In this document: positions 56,716 through 64,000 of the stretch, in pieces
How the letters are laid out: each line of letters begins with the position of its first letter
Position numbering within the stretch: position 1 is the stretch's first letter
Assembly (NCBI GenBank): GCA_903940225.1
Contig: CAJAKC010000008.1
Coordinates: forward strand, 52,250-116,249
Length of the DNA: 64,000 nucleotides
Direction: 5' to 3'
DNA from: an uncultured Microbacteriaceae bacterium
GTDB taxonomy: Bacteria; Actinomycetota; Actinomycetes; Actinomycetales; Microbacteriaceae
Position numbers and translations under genes: made by a program
The notes under the pieces: model-generated
The model's database searches: none
What the model saw: only the letters and a program-made list of their open reading frames with translations
Told to the model about the DNA's origin: nothing

Positions 56716-57402
56716 GTGAACCCACGAATTCTTGTTGTCGACGATGACCCGGGAATTGGCGAGGTCGTGCAGTTGTTTTTGCGCGCCGAAGGTTTTGACA
56801 CTCGAGTTGCCACCAACGGTCTCGACGCAATGGACGCTTTCGTCGAGTATGAACCTCACCTCGTCCTGCTCGACCTAAACCTTCCGGGACTTGACGGCAT
56901 TTCGGTGTGCCGTGCGATCCGCGAAACGTCGGGGACTCCGATTGTCATGTTGACCGCTCGCACGGACACGCAAGACGTCGTTGCGGGTCTCGAAGCGGGG
57001 GCAGACGATTACGTCGAAAAGCCCTTCAACGACAAGGTCTTGATCGCACGAATCAAGGCGTGTATGCGTCGACCGATCCCCACGACAACCGGCGCTTTGT
57101 CGATTGGGGACATCACGATTGACCTCCGCGGGCACGAGATTTCCCGAAACGGGGAAGCCATCAGCCTCACGCCGCTCGAATTCGAACTCCTTCACACGCT
57201 CGCCGCGAACCCGGCGGAGGTGTTCACCCGTGAGGCACTCCTCGAGCGCGTGTGGGGTTACCAGTACAAAGCCGATACGCGATTGGTGAATGTGCACGTT
57301 CAACGACTTCGGTCAAAAATTGAGCACGACGTTGACAACCCGACGATCATTGTCACGGTTCGCGGGGTTGGCTATCGCGCAGGTGAAGCGCGCCGAACAT
57401 GA
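56716..57402 (+). CDS. mtrA: Response regulator MtrA (OmpR family)
   Basis: A 228-residue two-component regulator. Receiver: acidic DDD at 9-11, phosphoacceptor Asp53 in LLDLNLPG, then MLTART and EKPF. C-terminal winged helix: ISLTPLEFELLHTLA and VWGYQYKADTRLVNVHVQRLRSKIE. GTG 56698 (overlapping manB) is possible, but GTG 56716 is preferred because GGAGG (56704-56708) is spaced 7 nt before it. MtrA controls cell-wall hydrolases and division genes in relatives. Confidence 0.93.
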   Translation: MNPRILVVDDDPGIGEVVQLFLRAEGFDTRVATNGLDAMDAFVEYEPHLVLLDLNLPGLDGISVCRAIRETSGTPIVMLTARTDTQDVVAGLEAGADDYVEKPFNDKVLIARIKACMRRPIPTTTGALSIGDITIDLRGHEISRNGEAISLTPLEFELLHTLAANPAEVFTREALLERVWGYQYKADTRLVNVHVQRLRSKIEHDVDNPTIIVTVRGVGYRAGEARRT

Positions 57403-58970
57403 ACATTGTGCGTCGGCTCGTTCGGCTCGCGCAGACTGGTTGGCGAACCTCGCTTCGCCTCCGGATGATGCTGGTGTCGCTGCTGTTGACGACAATCGCG
57501 GTCGGGCTCATCGGGGGTGTGCTCTCATACATCATCCAAAGCAACCTGTTTGAATCGCGTCGTAGCGAGGTTGTTGCCGAAGCGGCGGCGGTGACGGGGA
57601 ATGTGCAGTCCGTTTTTGATGGCGCCGTCGACACTGACGGGAATATCGACATCGAGCGCGCTAACTCGGCGGCGCAAACAACGGTGCGATCGACGACAAA
57701 TTCCCCGGGGTTGGTTGGTTTCGCAATCCTGCGCGAGTCGGGGCAATCGACGGGAAACGTCCTGGCGAGCACTTCGTCCATTGGGTTTCCGATTGAAGTT
57801 GTATCCCAGGCACTACGCGATGCCGTGCAGTCCGATCGAAAGTCGATTCACTATCAATCGATTGCACTCCCGAGCGGGGATCCGGGTATCGCGGCGTCGG
57901 CCAATGTGGACGTGCCAACCGCTGGCCGGTATGACCTGGTCCTCGTCTACGACCTCTCCGATGTTCAGGGGAATCTTCAGTTCGTGCAGAGCGCGCTTCT
58001 CTTGGGAGGTGTCTTTTTTGTGCTCGTGACGGGGTGGATCGTGTGGACGGTCACCACGCGCGCCATTAGGCCGATTGTCACGACCGCAGTGACGGCGGAA
58101 CGATTCGCCGCCGGAAATCTCGACGAGCGCATCGAAGTAGAGGGTGAGGACATCACCGCAACGTTGGCAACGTCATTCAATCGGATGGCGGAGGCAATCT
58201 CCGGGCAGATCACGCGACTAGCAACGCTGTCGACCCTGCAACAGCAGTTTGTGTCGGATGTGAGTCATGAACTGCGAACTCCGCTGACCTCGATAAAACT
58301 CGCCGGCAACATGATTTTCAATCGGCGCGACCAGTTCGATGCCGACACCGCTCGCGCTGCCGAGATTTTGCATCAACAGCTTGAAAAATTTGAGGTGACG
58401 TTGGCAGAGCTCCTCGAACTTTCACGTTTCGATGCGGGTGCAGCCGAATTGGAGATGGCCCTTGTGGCGCCTGCGTCTCTTGCGGCATCGAGTATCGAGG
58501 ACGTTGCTGCTTTGGCAAAAGACCGCGGGTCGGTGGTTCGACTTCACGCTCCCGGCGGTCACTCTGAAGTTGAACTCGACCCCCGTCGCATTCGCCGCAT
58601 TCTGCAAAACTTTCTGGCTAACGCAATCGATCACGGTGAGGGAAACCCGATAGACGTCTGGGTCGATTCATCGTCGAGTGCTGTCGGAATTGCGGTTCGC
58701 GACCACGGAGTAGGAATGACCGATGAGCAGGTCGCGCGCGTGTTCGACCGCTTCTGGCGCGCGGATCCCGCGCGTGAACGCCGGACGGGCGGAACGGGCC
58801 TCGGACTCGCTATCGCACAGGGGGATGCCACACTCCACGGTGGGACAATTGATGTTTGGGCAGAGCCAGGAGCCGGTGCTTGTTTCCGGTTGACGATTCC
58901 GCGTGCAGGCGTCCGAGACGCGGTCTCGCCGGTCGGACTTCCACCCAGTGAGGAGGCTTTGGATGCGTAA
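57399..58970 (+). CDS. mtrB: Sensor histidine kinase MtrB
   Basis: A 523-residue membrane kinase: TM1 about 22-46, an extracytoplasmic sensor to ~197, TM2 about 198-218, HAMP about 219-275, then the dimerisation box VSDVSHELRTPLTSIK with His290, N-box FLANAIDHGEG, G1 VRDHGVGM and G2 RRTGGTGLGLAI. It phosphorylates MtrA. The ATG overlaps the mtrA stop (57399-57402). Confidence 0.94.
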   Translation: MNIVRRLVRLAQTGWRTSLRLRMMLVSLLLTTIAVGLIGGVLSYIIQSNLFESRRSEVVAEAAAVTGNVQSVFDGAVDTDGNIDIERANSAAQTTVRSTTNSPGLVGFAILRESGQSTGNVLASTSSIGFPIEVVSQALRDAVQSDRKSIHYQSIALPSGDPGIAASANVDVPTAGRYDLVLVYDLSDVQGNLQFVQSALLLGGVFFVLVTGWIVWTVTTRAIRPIVTTAVTAERFAAGNLDERIEVEGEDITATLATSFNRMAEAISGQITRLATLSTLQQQFVSDVSHELRTPLTSIKLAGNMIFNRRDQFDADTARAAEILHQQLEKFEVTLAELLELSRFDAGAAELEMALVAPASLAASSIEDVAALAKDRGSVVRLHAPGGHSEVELDPRRIRRILQNFLANAIDHGEGNPIDVWVDSSSSAVGIAVRDHGVGMTDEQVARVFDRFWRADPARERRTGGTGLGLAIAQGDATLHGGTIDVWAEPGAGACFRLTIPRAGVRDAVSPVGLPPSEEALDA

Positions 58971-60603
58971 GGCACTACTCGCCCTCTTGCTTCTCGCTCT
59001 GGGGGGGTGCACAAACCTCCCCACCAGTGGTTCCGTTCAACTCGGTGGCCCGCTCGAGACCCCGGTCGACACACAGGTTCAGTTCCTTGCGTCCGGCCCG
59101 GTTGCAGGGGCGACACAGCAAGAAATTCTTGAAGGTTTTCTCGCCGCGGGGGCTGCCGCTCAAGACAACTACCGCGTCGCACGAATGTTCCTGACGGATG
59201 ACTTTGCCGCCGAATGGAACCCCCTGCAAGAGTCGATTGTGCGGGGTGGGGGGTCGTCCGTTTCGTCTGTTGGTGAAGAGGAACTTTCCTTCTCGACGAC
59301 CGTCGACGCTCGCGTGACGCGCGGAGGGTTTTATGCACCGGAAGATGCGGGTGCGTCGCAGAGCTTCACCTTCCAGTTCGACCAGGTAGACGGGGAGTGG
59401 CGAATCCTGCAGGCACCGGACGCCGTTTTCGTCAGTGCGACGACGTTCGAATCGGTCTATCGACCGTACGCGGTCTATTTCTACAATCAGTCTCGAACGC
59501 AATTCGTGCCTGATTTGCGTTATTTCCCGAGAGCGGGAGACCCTGCGACCGAGGTCGCGCGAGCGGTGATCGCGGGCCCCAGCGAATTCCTACCGTATGC
59601 CACGACCGTTTTCCCCGCAACGGCGACGCTCGTCGCTTCACCGGTGGAAATCGCGGACGGTCGCGCAATCGTCGATGTGTCTCGGGAGGTAATCGATGCG
59701 TCAACCGACGATCAGCGCGCAATGTTGTCGCAGATGTCCGCCAGCCTTCAGGCCATTCCCGGCATTTCGTCCGTTGCACTCACGGTGGACCGATCGATTT
59801 TGTCGATCGCCCCAACACTGACGTCCGCGGCGGCCCTCAACCCTCTCGTCAATGAAAACGCGTTGGTCTTCAGGGACGGGGAGTTTGGTTATGCCGTGGG
59901 TGGACGAGTCGACCCGATTGGTCGCCTTTCCGACCGGATCGTTGAGCTTGCCCCGCTCTCGGTGTCGTTTGACGACTCGGGAGTCGCGGCGGTCGGAACC
60001 GCATCGAGCGTGTACTACGTGGGTGAGTCGACGTTGCGAGTCTCGAACACCCCGTCGTTGGTGGAACCGCAGATAGACGGTGATGATTCCGTGTGGTGGG
60101 TGTCGCCCGATAACCCTGCCGTCATCCGCGTCTTCGGGTTGGGGTCATCGAACCGCATCGAAGGCCCCTGGGGTTCGAAGGGACGCATCGTTTCCCTGGA
60201 AGTGGCGCGCGAGGATGCGCGACTTGCCGTCGCAGTCGAGTCAACGGCGGGACCGCGACTCTATGTCGCGTCTATCGGCCGTGACTCCGAAGGCCGAATC
60301 ACCGCAGTCAGCGGTTTCCATCGCCTTCCGATCGAGGGTGCGTCGATTATTGACATTGCCTGGGCGGATGCTCTCAACGTCGCCGTTATCACCCGCACCG
60401 TGTCGGCATATGCCGTTGAGCTCGCTTCGGTCGGGGGGATTACGACGTCAATCGGTCAGCCGAAAGCGCCTGCCGCGATAGTCGGCGGCAATGGACGTTC
60501 CGAGCTTGTGGTTCGAAGCAGAGACGGAGAACTCTGGCAGCCGCGCGCCGGTGGGTGGCAATCCATCGGTTTGACCGCAGATTTCCTAGCAACGCAGCAC
60601 TAG
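58963..60603 (+). CDS. lpqB: Lipoprotein LpqB
   Basis: A 546-residue lipoprotein with signal ALLALLLLALGGC (lipobox LGGC), a GerMN-like domain in the first ~300 residues and a beta-propeller-like C-terminal part. It is the MtrB-associated lipoprotein that modulates MtrAB signalling in mycobacteria. ATG 58963 overlaps mtrB by 8 bp and is preceded by GAGGAGG; the frame upstream to 58903 is inside mtrB. Confidence 0.93.
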   Translation: MRKALLALLLLALGGCTNLPTSGSVQLGGPLETPVDTQVQFLASGPVAGATQQEILEGFLAAGAAAQDNYRVARMFLTDDFAAEWNPLQESIVRGGGSSVSSVGEEELSFSTTVDARVTRGGFYAPEDAGASQSFTFQFDQVDGEWRILQAPDAVFVSATTFESVYRPYAVYFYNQSRTQFVPDLRYFPRAGDPATEVARAVIAGPSEFLPYATTVFPATATLVASPVEIADGRAIVDVSREVIDASTDDQRAMLSQMSASLQAIPGISSVALTVDRSILSIAPTLTSAAALNPLVNENALVFRDGEFGYAVGGRVDPIGRLSDRIVELAPLSVSFDDSGVAAVGTASSVYYVGESTLRVSNTPSLVEPQIDGDDSVWWVSPDNPAVIRVFGLGSSNRIEGPWGSKGRIVSLEVAREDARLAVAVESTAGPRLYVASIGRDSEGRITAVSGFHRLPIEGASIIDIAWADALNVAVITRTVSAYAVELASVGGITTSIGQPKAPAAIVGGNGRSELVVRSRDGELWQPRAGGWQSIGLTADFLATQH

Positions 60604-60670
60604 CGGCCCTTCTCCACAGAATCCAGCGCAGCGTCTCTCCTGAGCGGCCGTAAACCGACAGGCTGTGTGC

Positions 60671-61276
60671 GTGTGGGCGTCGGTCATCCTCGATTCAACC
60701 TGCGTCGTTTGCCGCACACCCGGCGCACATCTCTGCTCGACGTGTCGGTCAGGGGTGGCCGAAGGGGAACGGCCACGCCTCGTACTCGACGGGGTTCCCG
60801 TTTACGCACTGGGTTGGTACACGGGGACTCTGCGTGACGTCATCAGGGCGGCGAAAAACTTTCGGTCCCGCGCTGTTCTTCGAACCGTCGCGCCCGAGGT
60901 ACGGAACCTGACGGCCAGCCTTCCGCCACAACCCGCTGTTCCCATTCCGCCGTCTCGAGCGGGCTTTCGGCGACGAGGCTACGGGCTGGCGCCCATGATT
61001 GCCCGCATGCTGGGTCGGCCCGTTCTGAAGGTCCTACGGTTGCGCGACGCGGGAACTCAACAAGGCAGAAGCGCAGCCGAGCGCACGCGTCAGCGCACCA
61101 TGACTGCGCGTCAGCCTCGCGTGTCCCGGGTAATCCTTGTCGATGACGTCCTGACCACGGGCGCGTCGATGCGGGCGGCAATCGGCGCACTTTCCTCCGT
61201 TAACTGCGAGGTGGTCGCCATAGTCGTGCTCGCGGTCGTGCCCTCTCGGGGTGCTCCGCACAGCATTTGCACCTAG
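60671..61276 (+). CDS. comF: ComF-family phosphoribosyltransferase-like protein
   Basis: A ~201-residue protein. The N-terminal cysteines CVVCRTPGAHLCSTC suggest a zinc knuckle; FRRRGYGLAPMIAR and the PRPP-binding VILVDDVLTTGASM are the ComF/PRT core. In competent bacteria ComF acts in DNA uptake; in actinobacteria its role is unclear. Starts GTG 60665 and 60671 are both possible; the latter is 6 nt from a CAGGCT hexamer, resembling the other leaderless starts. Confidence 0.88.
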   Translation: MWASVILDSTCVVCRTPGAHLCSTCRSGVAEGERPRLVLDGVPVYALGWYTGTLRDVIRAAKNFRSRAVLRTVAPEVRNLTASLPPQPAVPIPPSRAGFRRRGYGLAPMIARMLGRPVLKVLRLRDAGTQQGRSAAERTRQRTMTARQPRVSRVILVDDVLTTGASMRAAIGALSSVNCEVVAIVVLAVVPSRGAPHSICT

Positions 61277-61314
61277 TTTCGGTAAGACCGAGAGCCCCCG
61301 GCGCGTGTTCGCCG

Positions 61315-61370
61315 TAAGATAGTGCGTATGCCGTCGCGTCTTCCGTGAGCGTCGGCCGGGTGAAACGGAG
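61315..61370 (+). promoter_or_regulatory. secA promoter -10 and Shine-Dalgarno
   Basis: TAAGAT (61315-61320) is a likely -10, with a ~50-nt leader and GGAG (61367-61370) 6 nt before GTG 61377. Upstream is a small hairpin TCGGT-AAG-ACCGA just after comF. The region 61277-61376 has no ORF; the ribosome-hibernation gene often found here is absent. Confidence 0.5.
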
Positions 61371-61376
61371 TTCCGA

Positions 61377-64000
61377 GTGGCCAATCTTCTCGAGCGAGTT
61401 CTGCGCGTCGGCGAAGGCGCTATTTTGCGCAAACTCAAGAGTTATGCGCAGGCGATCAATGCGATTGAAGCCGCGTTCACCGACCTGACCGACGACGAAC
61501 TGCGCGCGGAGACGGTCGAATTCCGCGAGCGGTACGCCAACGGTGAATCGCTCGATGAGCTGCTTCCCGAGGCCTTCGCCGCCGTCCGCGAGGCCGCTAA
61601 GCGAACCCTCGGTATGCGCCACTATGACGTTCAGCTGATGGGTGGCGCCGCGCTCCACCTCGGAAATATCGCCGAAATGAAGACGGGTGAAGGTAAGACG
61701 CTGGTGGCGACTCTCGCCGCCTACCTCAATGCGATTCCCTCGCGCGGTGTGCACATCGTTACCGTCAACGACTACCTCGCCTCGTACCAGTCTGAATTGA
61801 TGGGCCGCGTCTTCCGCGCCCTGGGAATGTCGACCGGGTGCATCCTGTCGAACCAATCCCCGGAGGTGCGCCGCCAGCAGTACTTGGCCGACATCACCTA
61901 TGGCACAAACAACGAGTTTGGTTTCGATTATCTGCGCGACAACATGGCGTGGCAGCGCCAGGACATGGTCCAGCGCGGGCACTTCTTCACCATCGTTGAC
62001 GAGGTCGACTCGATCCTCATCGATGAGGCACGCACCCCGCTCATCATTTCGGGGCCGGGTTCCGCTGAAGCAAACCGTTGGTTTACCGAGTTTTCGAAGA
62101 TTGTCCAGAAGCTGGTTGCGGGCGAAGACTACGAAGTCGACGAGAAAAAGCGCACGATTGGTGTGCTCGAGTCGGGAATCGAAAAGGTTGAGGACTACCT
62201 CGGAATTGACAACCTCTACGAGTCGGCAAACACACCCCTGATTTCGTTCCTCAACAACTCGATCAAGGCGAAGGAACTGTTCCGCAAGGACAAGGACTAC
62301 GTCGTCATGAACGGTGAAGTACTCATCGTTGACGAGCACACCGGTCGAATCCTCGCCGGTCGTCGATACAACGAGGGAATTCACCAGGCGATCGAAGCGA
62401 AGGAAGGTGTCGAGGTCAAGGCCGAAAACCAGACTCTCGCCACGGTGACTCTGCAGAACTATTTCCGCTTGTACGAAAAGCTTTCGGGAATGACGGGAAC
62501 CGCCGAAACGGAAGCCGCAGAGTTCGCCTCGACCTACAAGATTGGTGTTGTTCCCATTCCGACCAATATGCCGATGGTCAGGCTGGACAAGTCCGACCTC
62601 GTCTATCGCACGCAAGAGGCGAAGTTCCGCCAGGTCGTCGAAGACATTGCCGTGCGTCACGCGAAGGGTCAGCCGGTTCTTGTCGGTACCGTGTCGGTCG
62701 AAAAGTCCGAGATGCTCTCGAAACTGCTCGCTCAGAAGGGCATCCGGCACGAGGTCCTCAACGCCAAGAACCACGCCCGTGAGGCCGGAATCGTCGCCGA
62801 AGCAGGTCGACTGGGCGCCGTCACGGTTGCGACGAACATGGCTGGTCGTGGAACCGACATCATGCTCGGCGGGAACGCCGAATTCATGGCCGTTCACAAA
62901 CTTCACGAAATGGGTCTCAACCCCAACGACACCCCCGACGAATACGAAGCGAAGTGGGACGAGGTGTTCAAGGCGACCAAAGCACAGGTTGCGACGGAAG
63001 CCCAAAAGGTTGTCAAGGCCGGTGGGCTATATGTTTTGGGAACCGAACGCCACGAATCGCGCCGTATCGATAACCAGTTGCGCGGTCGTTCCGGTCGTCA
63101 GGGTGACCCCGGCGAGAGCCGTTTCTACCTGTCTCTGCAAGACGACCTCATGCGCCTGTTCAATGCGGGTGCTGCTGAATCCATCATGCGCCGAACGGGT
63201 GATGACGACCTAGCCATCGAATCCAAGATTGTGTCGCGCGCGATTCGCTCCGCTCAGTCGCAGGTCGAGGGCCGTAACGCCGAAATCCGCAAGAATGTGC
63301 TCAAGTATGACGACGTTCTGAACCGCCAGCGCGAGGCAATCTATGGCGACCGCCGCCAGATCCTCGAAGGCGCTTCGATTCAGGAACGTGTTTCGCAGTT
63401 CATCGAACGGTCGATCACCGAGGTCGTGAACCAACACACCGCGAACGGCCGCAACTCCGACGACTGGGATCTCGAACAGTTGTGGGTCGACGTGCGTCAG
63501 ATCTTCCCCGTGACCATCTCGGTTCACGACGTCCTCGGTGAATACGCCGACAAGATTTCGTCGACGGATGTCGCCCGTGAGCTCATCGGTGACGCGATGG
63601 TTCAGTACGGAATTCGCGAGGTCTCACTGGGTGAAACCGCCATGCGTGAATTGGAGCGACGTGTTGTGCTCTCGGTCGTCGACCGTCGCTGGCGCGACCA
63701 CCTCTACGAGATGGATTACCTCAAGGACGGTATCGGTCTGCGTGCAATGGCACAGCGCGATCCGCTCATCGAATACCAGCGCGAGGGTTTCCAGATGTTC
63801 CAGCAGATGATGGGGCTGATTCGCGAAGAAGCGGTCGGCTTCGTCTTTAACCTCGATGTTCAGGTCGTTCCCGCCGCGGGTGGCGAGGCCGTGTCGGCTC
63901 CGGGGCTCAACGCTCCGCAGGCGCCCGCCCAGCTGTCCTATTCCGCGCCGAACGAGGATGGCGAAACCGAGGTGCGCCCTGCGCAGCCGCAGGTCAAGCA
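61377..64000 (+). CDS. secA: Preprotein translocase ATPase SecA, 3' truncated by window
   Basis: The frame is open from GTG 61377 to the window end, 874 codons. It begins [19 protein letters not shown]; the Walker A region is [16 protein letters not shown], Walker [14 protein letters not shown], with [14 protein letters not shown] and [21 protein letters not shown] in the second helicase domain. SecA drives Sec-dependent export through SecYEG. The part seen ends in the Pro/Ala-rich C-terminal linker, so only a few tens of residues are missing. Confidence 0.97.
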   Translation, partial: MANLLERVLRVGEGAILRKLKSYAQAINAIEAAFTDLTDDELRAETVEFRERYANGESLDELLPEAFAAVREAAKRTLGMRHYDVQLMGGAALHLGNIAEMKTGEGKTLVATLAAYLNAIPSRGVHIVTVNDYLASYQSELMGRVFRALGMSTGCILSNQSPEVRRQQYLADITYGTNNEFGFDYLRDNMAWQRQDMVQRGHFFTIVDEVDSILIDEARTPLIISGPGSAEANRWFTEFSKIVQKLVAGEDYEVDEKKRTIGVLESGIEKVEDYLGIDNLYESANTPLISFLNNSIKAKELFRKDKDYVVMNGEVLIVDEHTGRILAGRRYNEGIHQAIEAKEGVEVKAENQTLATVTLQNYFRLYEKLSGMTGTAETEAAEFASTYKIGVVPIPTNMPMVRLDKSDLVYRTQEAKFRQVVEDIAVRHAKGQPVLVGTVSVEKSEMLSKLLAQKGIRHEVLNAKNHAREAGIVAEAGRLGAVTVATNMAGRGTDIMLGGNAEFMAVHKLHEMGLNPNDTPDEYEAKWDEVFKATKAQVATEAQKVVKAGGLYVLGTERHESRRIDNQLRGRSGRQGDPGESRFYLSLQDDLMRLFNAGAAESIMRRTGDDDLAIESKIVSRAIRSAQSQVEGRNAEIRKNVLKYDDVLNRQREAIYGDRRQILEGASIQERVSQFIERSITEVVNQHTANGRNSDDWDLEQLWVDVRQIFPVTISVHDVLGEYADKISSTDVARELIGDAMVQYGIREVSLGETAMRELERRVVLSVVDRRWRDHLYEMDYLKDGIGLRAMAQRDPLIEYQREGFQMFQQMMGLIREEAVGFVFNLDVQVVPAAGGEAVSAPGLNAPQAPAQLSYSAPNEDGETEVRPAQPQVK

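Noticed and set aside
61299..61314. CGGCG...CGCCG hairpin before secA as terminator or SecM-like control
   Set aside because: It abuts the likely -10 and lies upstream of the predicted transcription start, so it would not be in the mRNA; no arrest peptide ORF is visible.

Overview
The window is a gene-dense stretch of an actinobacterial chromosome. Base composition is GC-rich (about 60% by eye), GTG starts are common, and genes overlap by 4 bp (ATGA/GTGA). Lineage markers are WhiB, MtrA-MtrB-LpqB, an acyl-CoA carboxylase with an epsilon subunit, and DUF3499 and DUF5719 family proteins. The lack of any gene-free stretch over 300 bp suggests a compact-genome member of the Microbacteriaceae or a close relative; the species cannot be named from sequence alone. 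From memory of Mycobacterium tuberculosis, many genes follow the same broad order as folD/icd1/trpS - sdhCDAB - cdd/deoA/add - deoD/pmmB - accA3 - maf - accD5/accE5 - birA - purK/purE - LCP protein - whiB2 - manB - mtrA/mtrB/lpqB - comF - secA1, so most of the window is old actinobacterial core.

Layout. 1-603: end of purH. 614-1232: a Doc-type toxin with a ribbon-helix-helix antitoxin and its operator. 1.3-8.5 kb: icd, a metal P-type ATPase, an MFS exporter, glyA, folD, thymidine kinase. 8.5-12.8 kb: an ABC exporter diverging from a three-gene ABC-2 exporter operon. 12.8-16.4 kb: the ribDE(BA)H operon under an FMN riboswitch. 16.4-19.8 kb: glpK, trpS, xthA. 19.8-23.1 kb: sdhCDAB. 23.2-24.3 kb: manC. 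24.4-32.5 kb: a nucleoside uptake and catabolism operon (BMP lipoprotein, ABC ATPase, two permeases, cdd, deoA, add). 32.5-38.3 kb (minus): purine nucleoside phosphorylase, phosphosugar mutase, MFS, cytochrome P450, and trhO. 38.4-44.7 kb: biotin-dependent acyl-CoA carboxylase genes with maf, an rRNA/tRNA methyltransferase and birA. 44.7-47.7 kb: purK, purE and an LCP cell-wall ligase. 47.7-56.7 kb: envelope glycan genes (O-antigen-ligase-like protein, manA, whiB, a large membrane glycosyltransferase, DUF5719, a Rv3259-like protein, DUF3499, manB). 56.7-64 kb: mtrA, mtrB, lpqB, comF and the start of secA.

Working together: imported nucleosides can be deaminated (cdd, add), phosphorolysed (deoA, PNP) and their sugar phosphates isomerised (mutase), while thymidine kinase salvages thymidine. 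manA, manB and manC supply GDP-mannose for the nearby glycosyltransferase/LCP envelope genes. icd and sdhCDAB serve the TCA cycle; glyA and folD serve one-carbon metabolism that feeds purH.

Two architectural signals stand out. First, about eighteen gene starts have a TANNNT -10-like hexamer ending 6-8 nt before the start codon, the spacing of leaderless transcripts; genes with a true leader and Shine-Dalgarno sequence are mostly high-demand ones. Second, six of the seven convergent gene pairs overlap by exactly 4 bp so that one YTAR tetranucleotide supplies both stop codons, leaving no room for intrinsic terminators. No tRNA, rRNA, CRISPR array, insertion sequence or prophage was seen.
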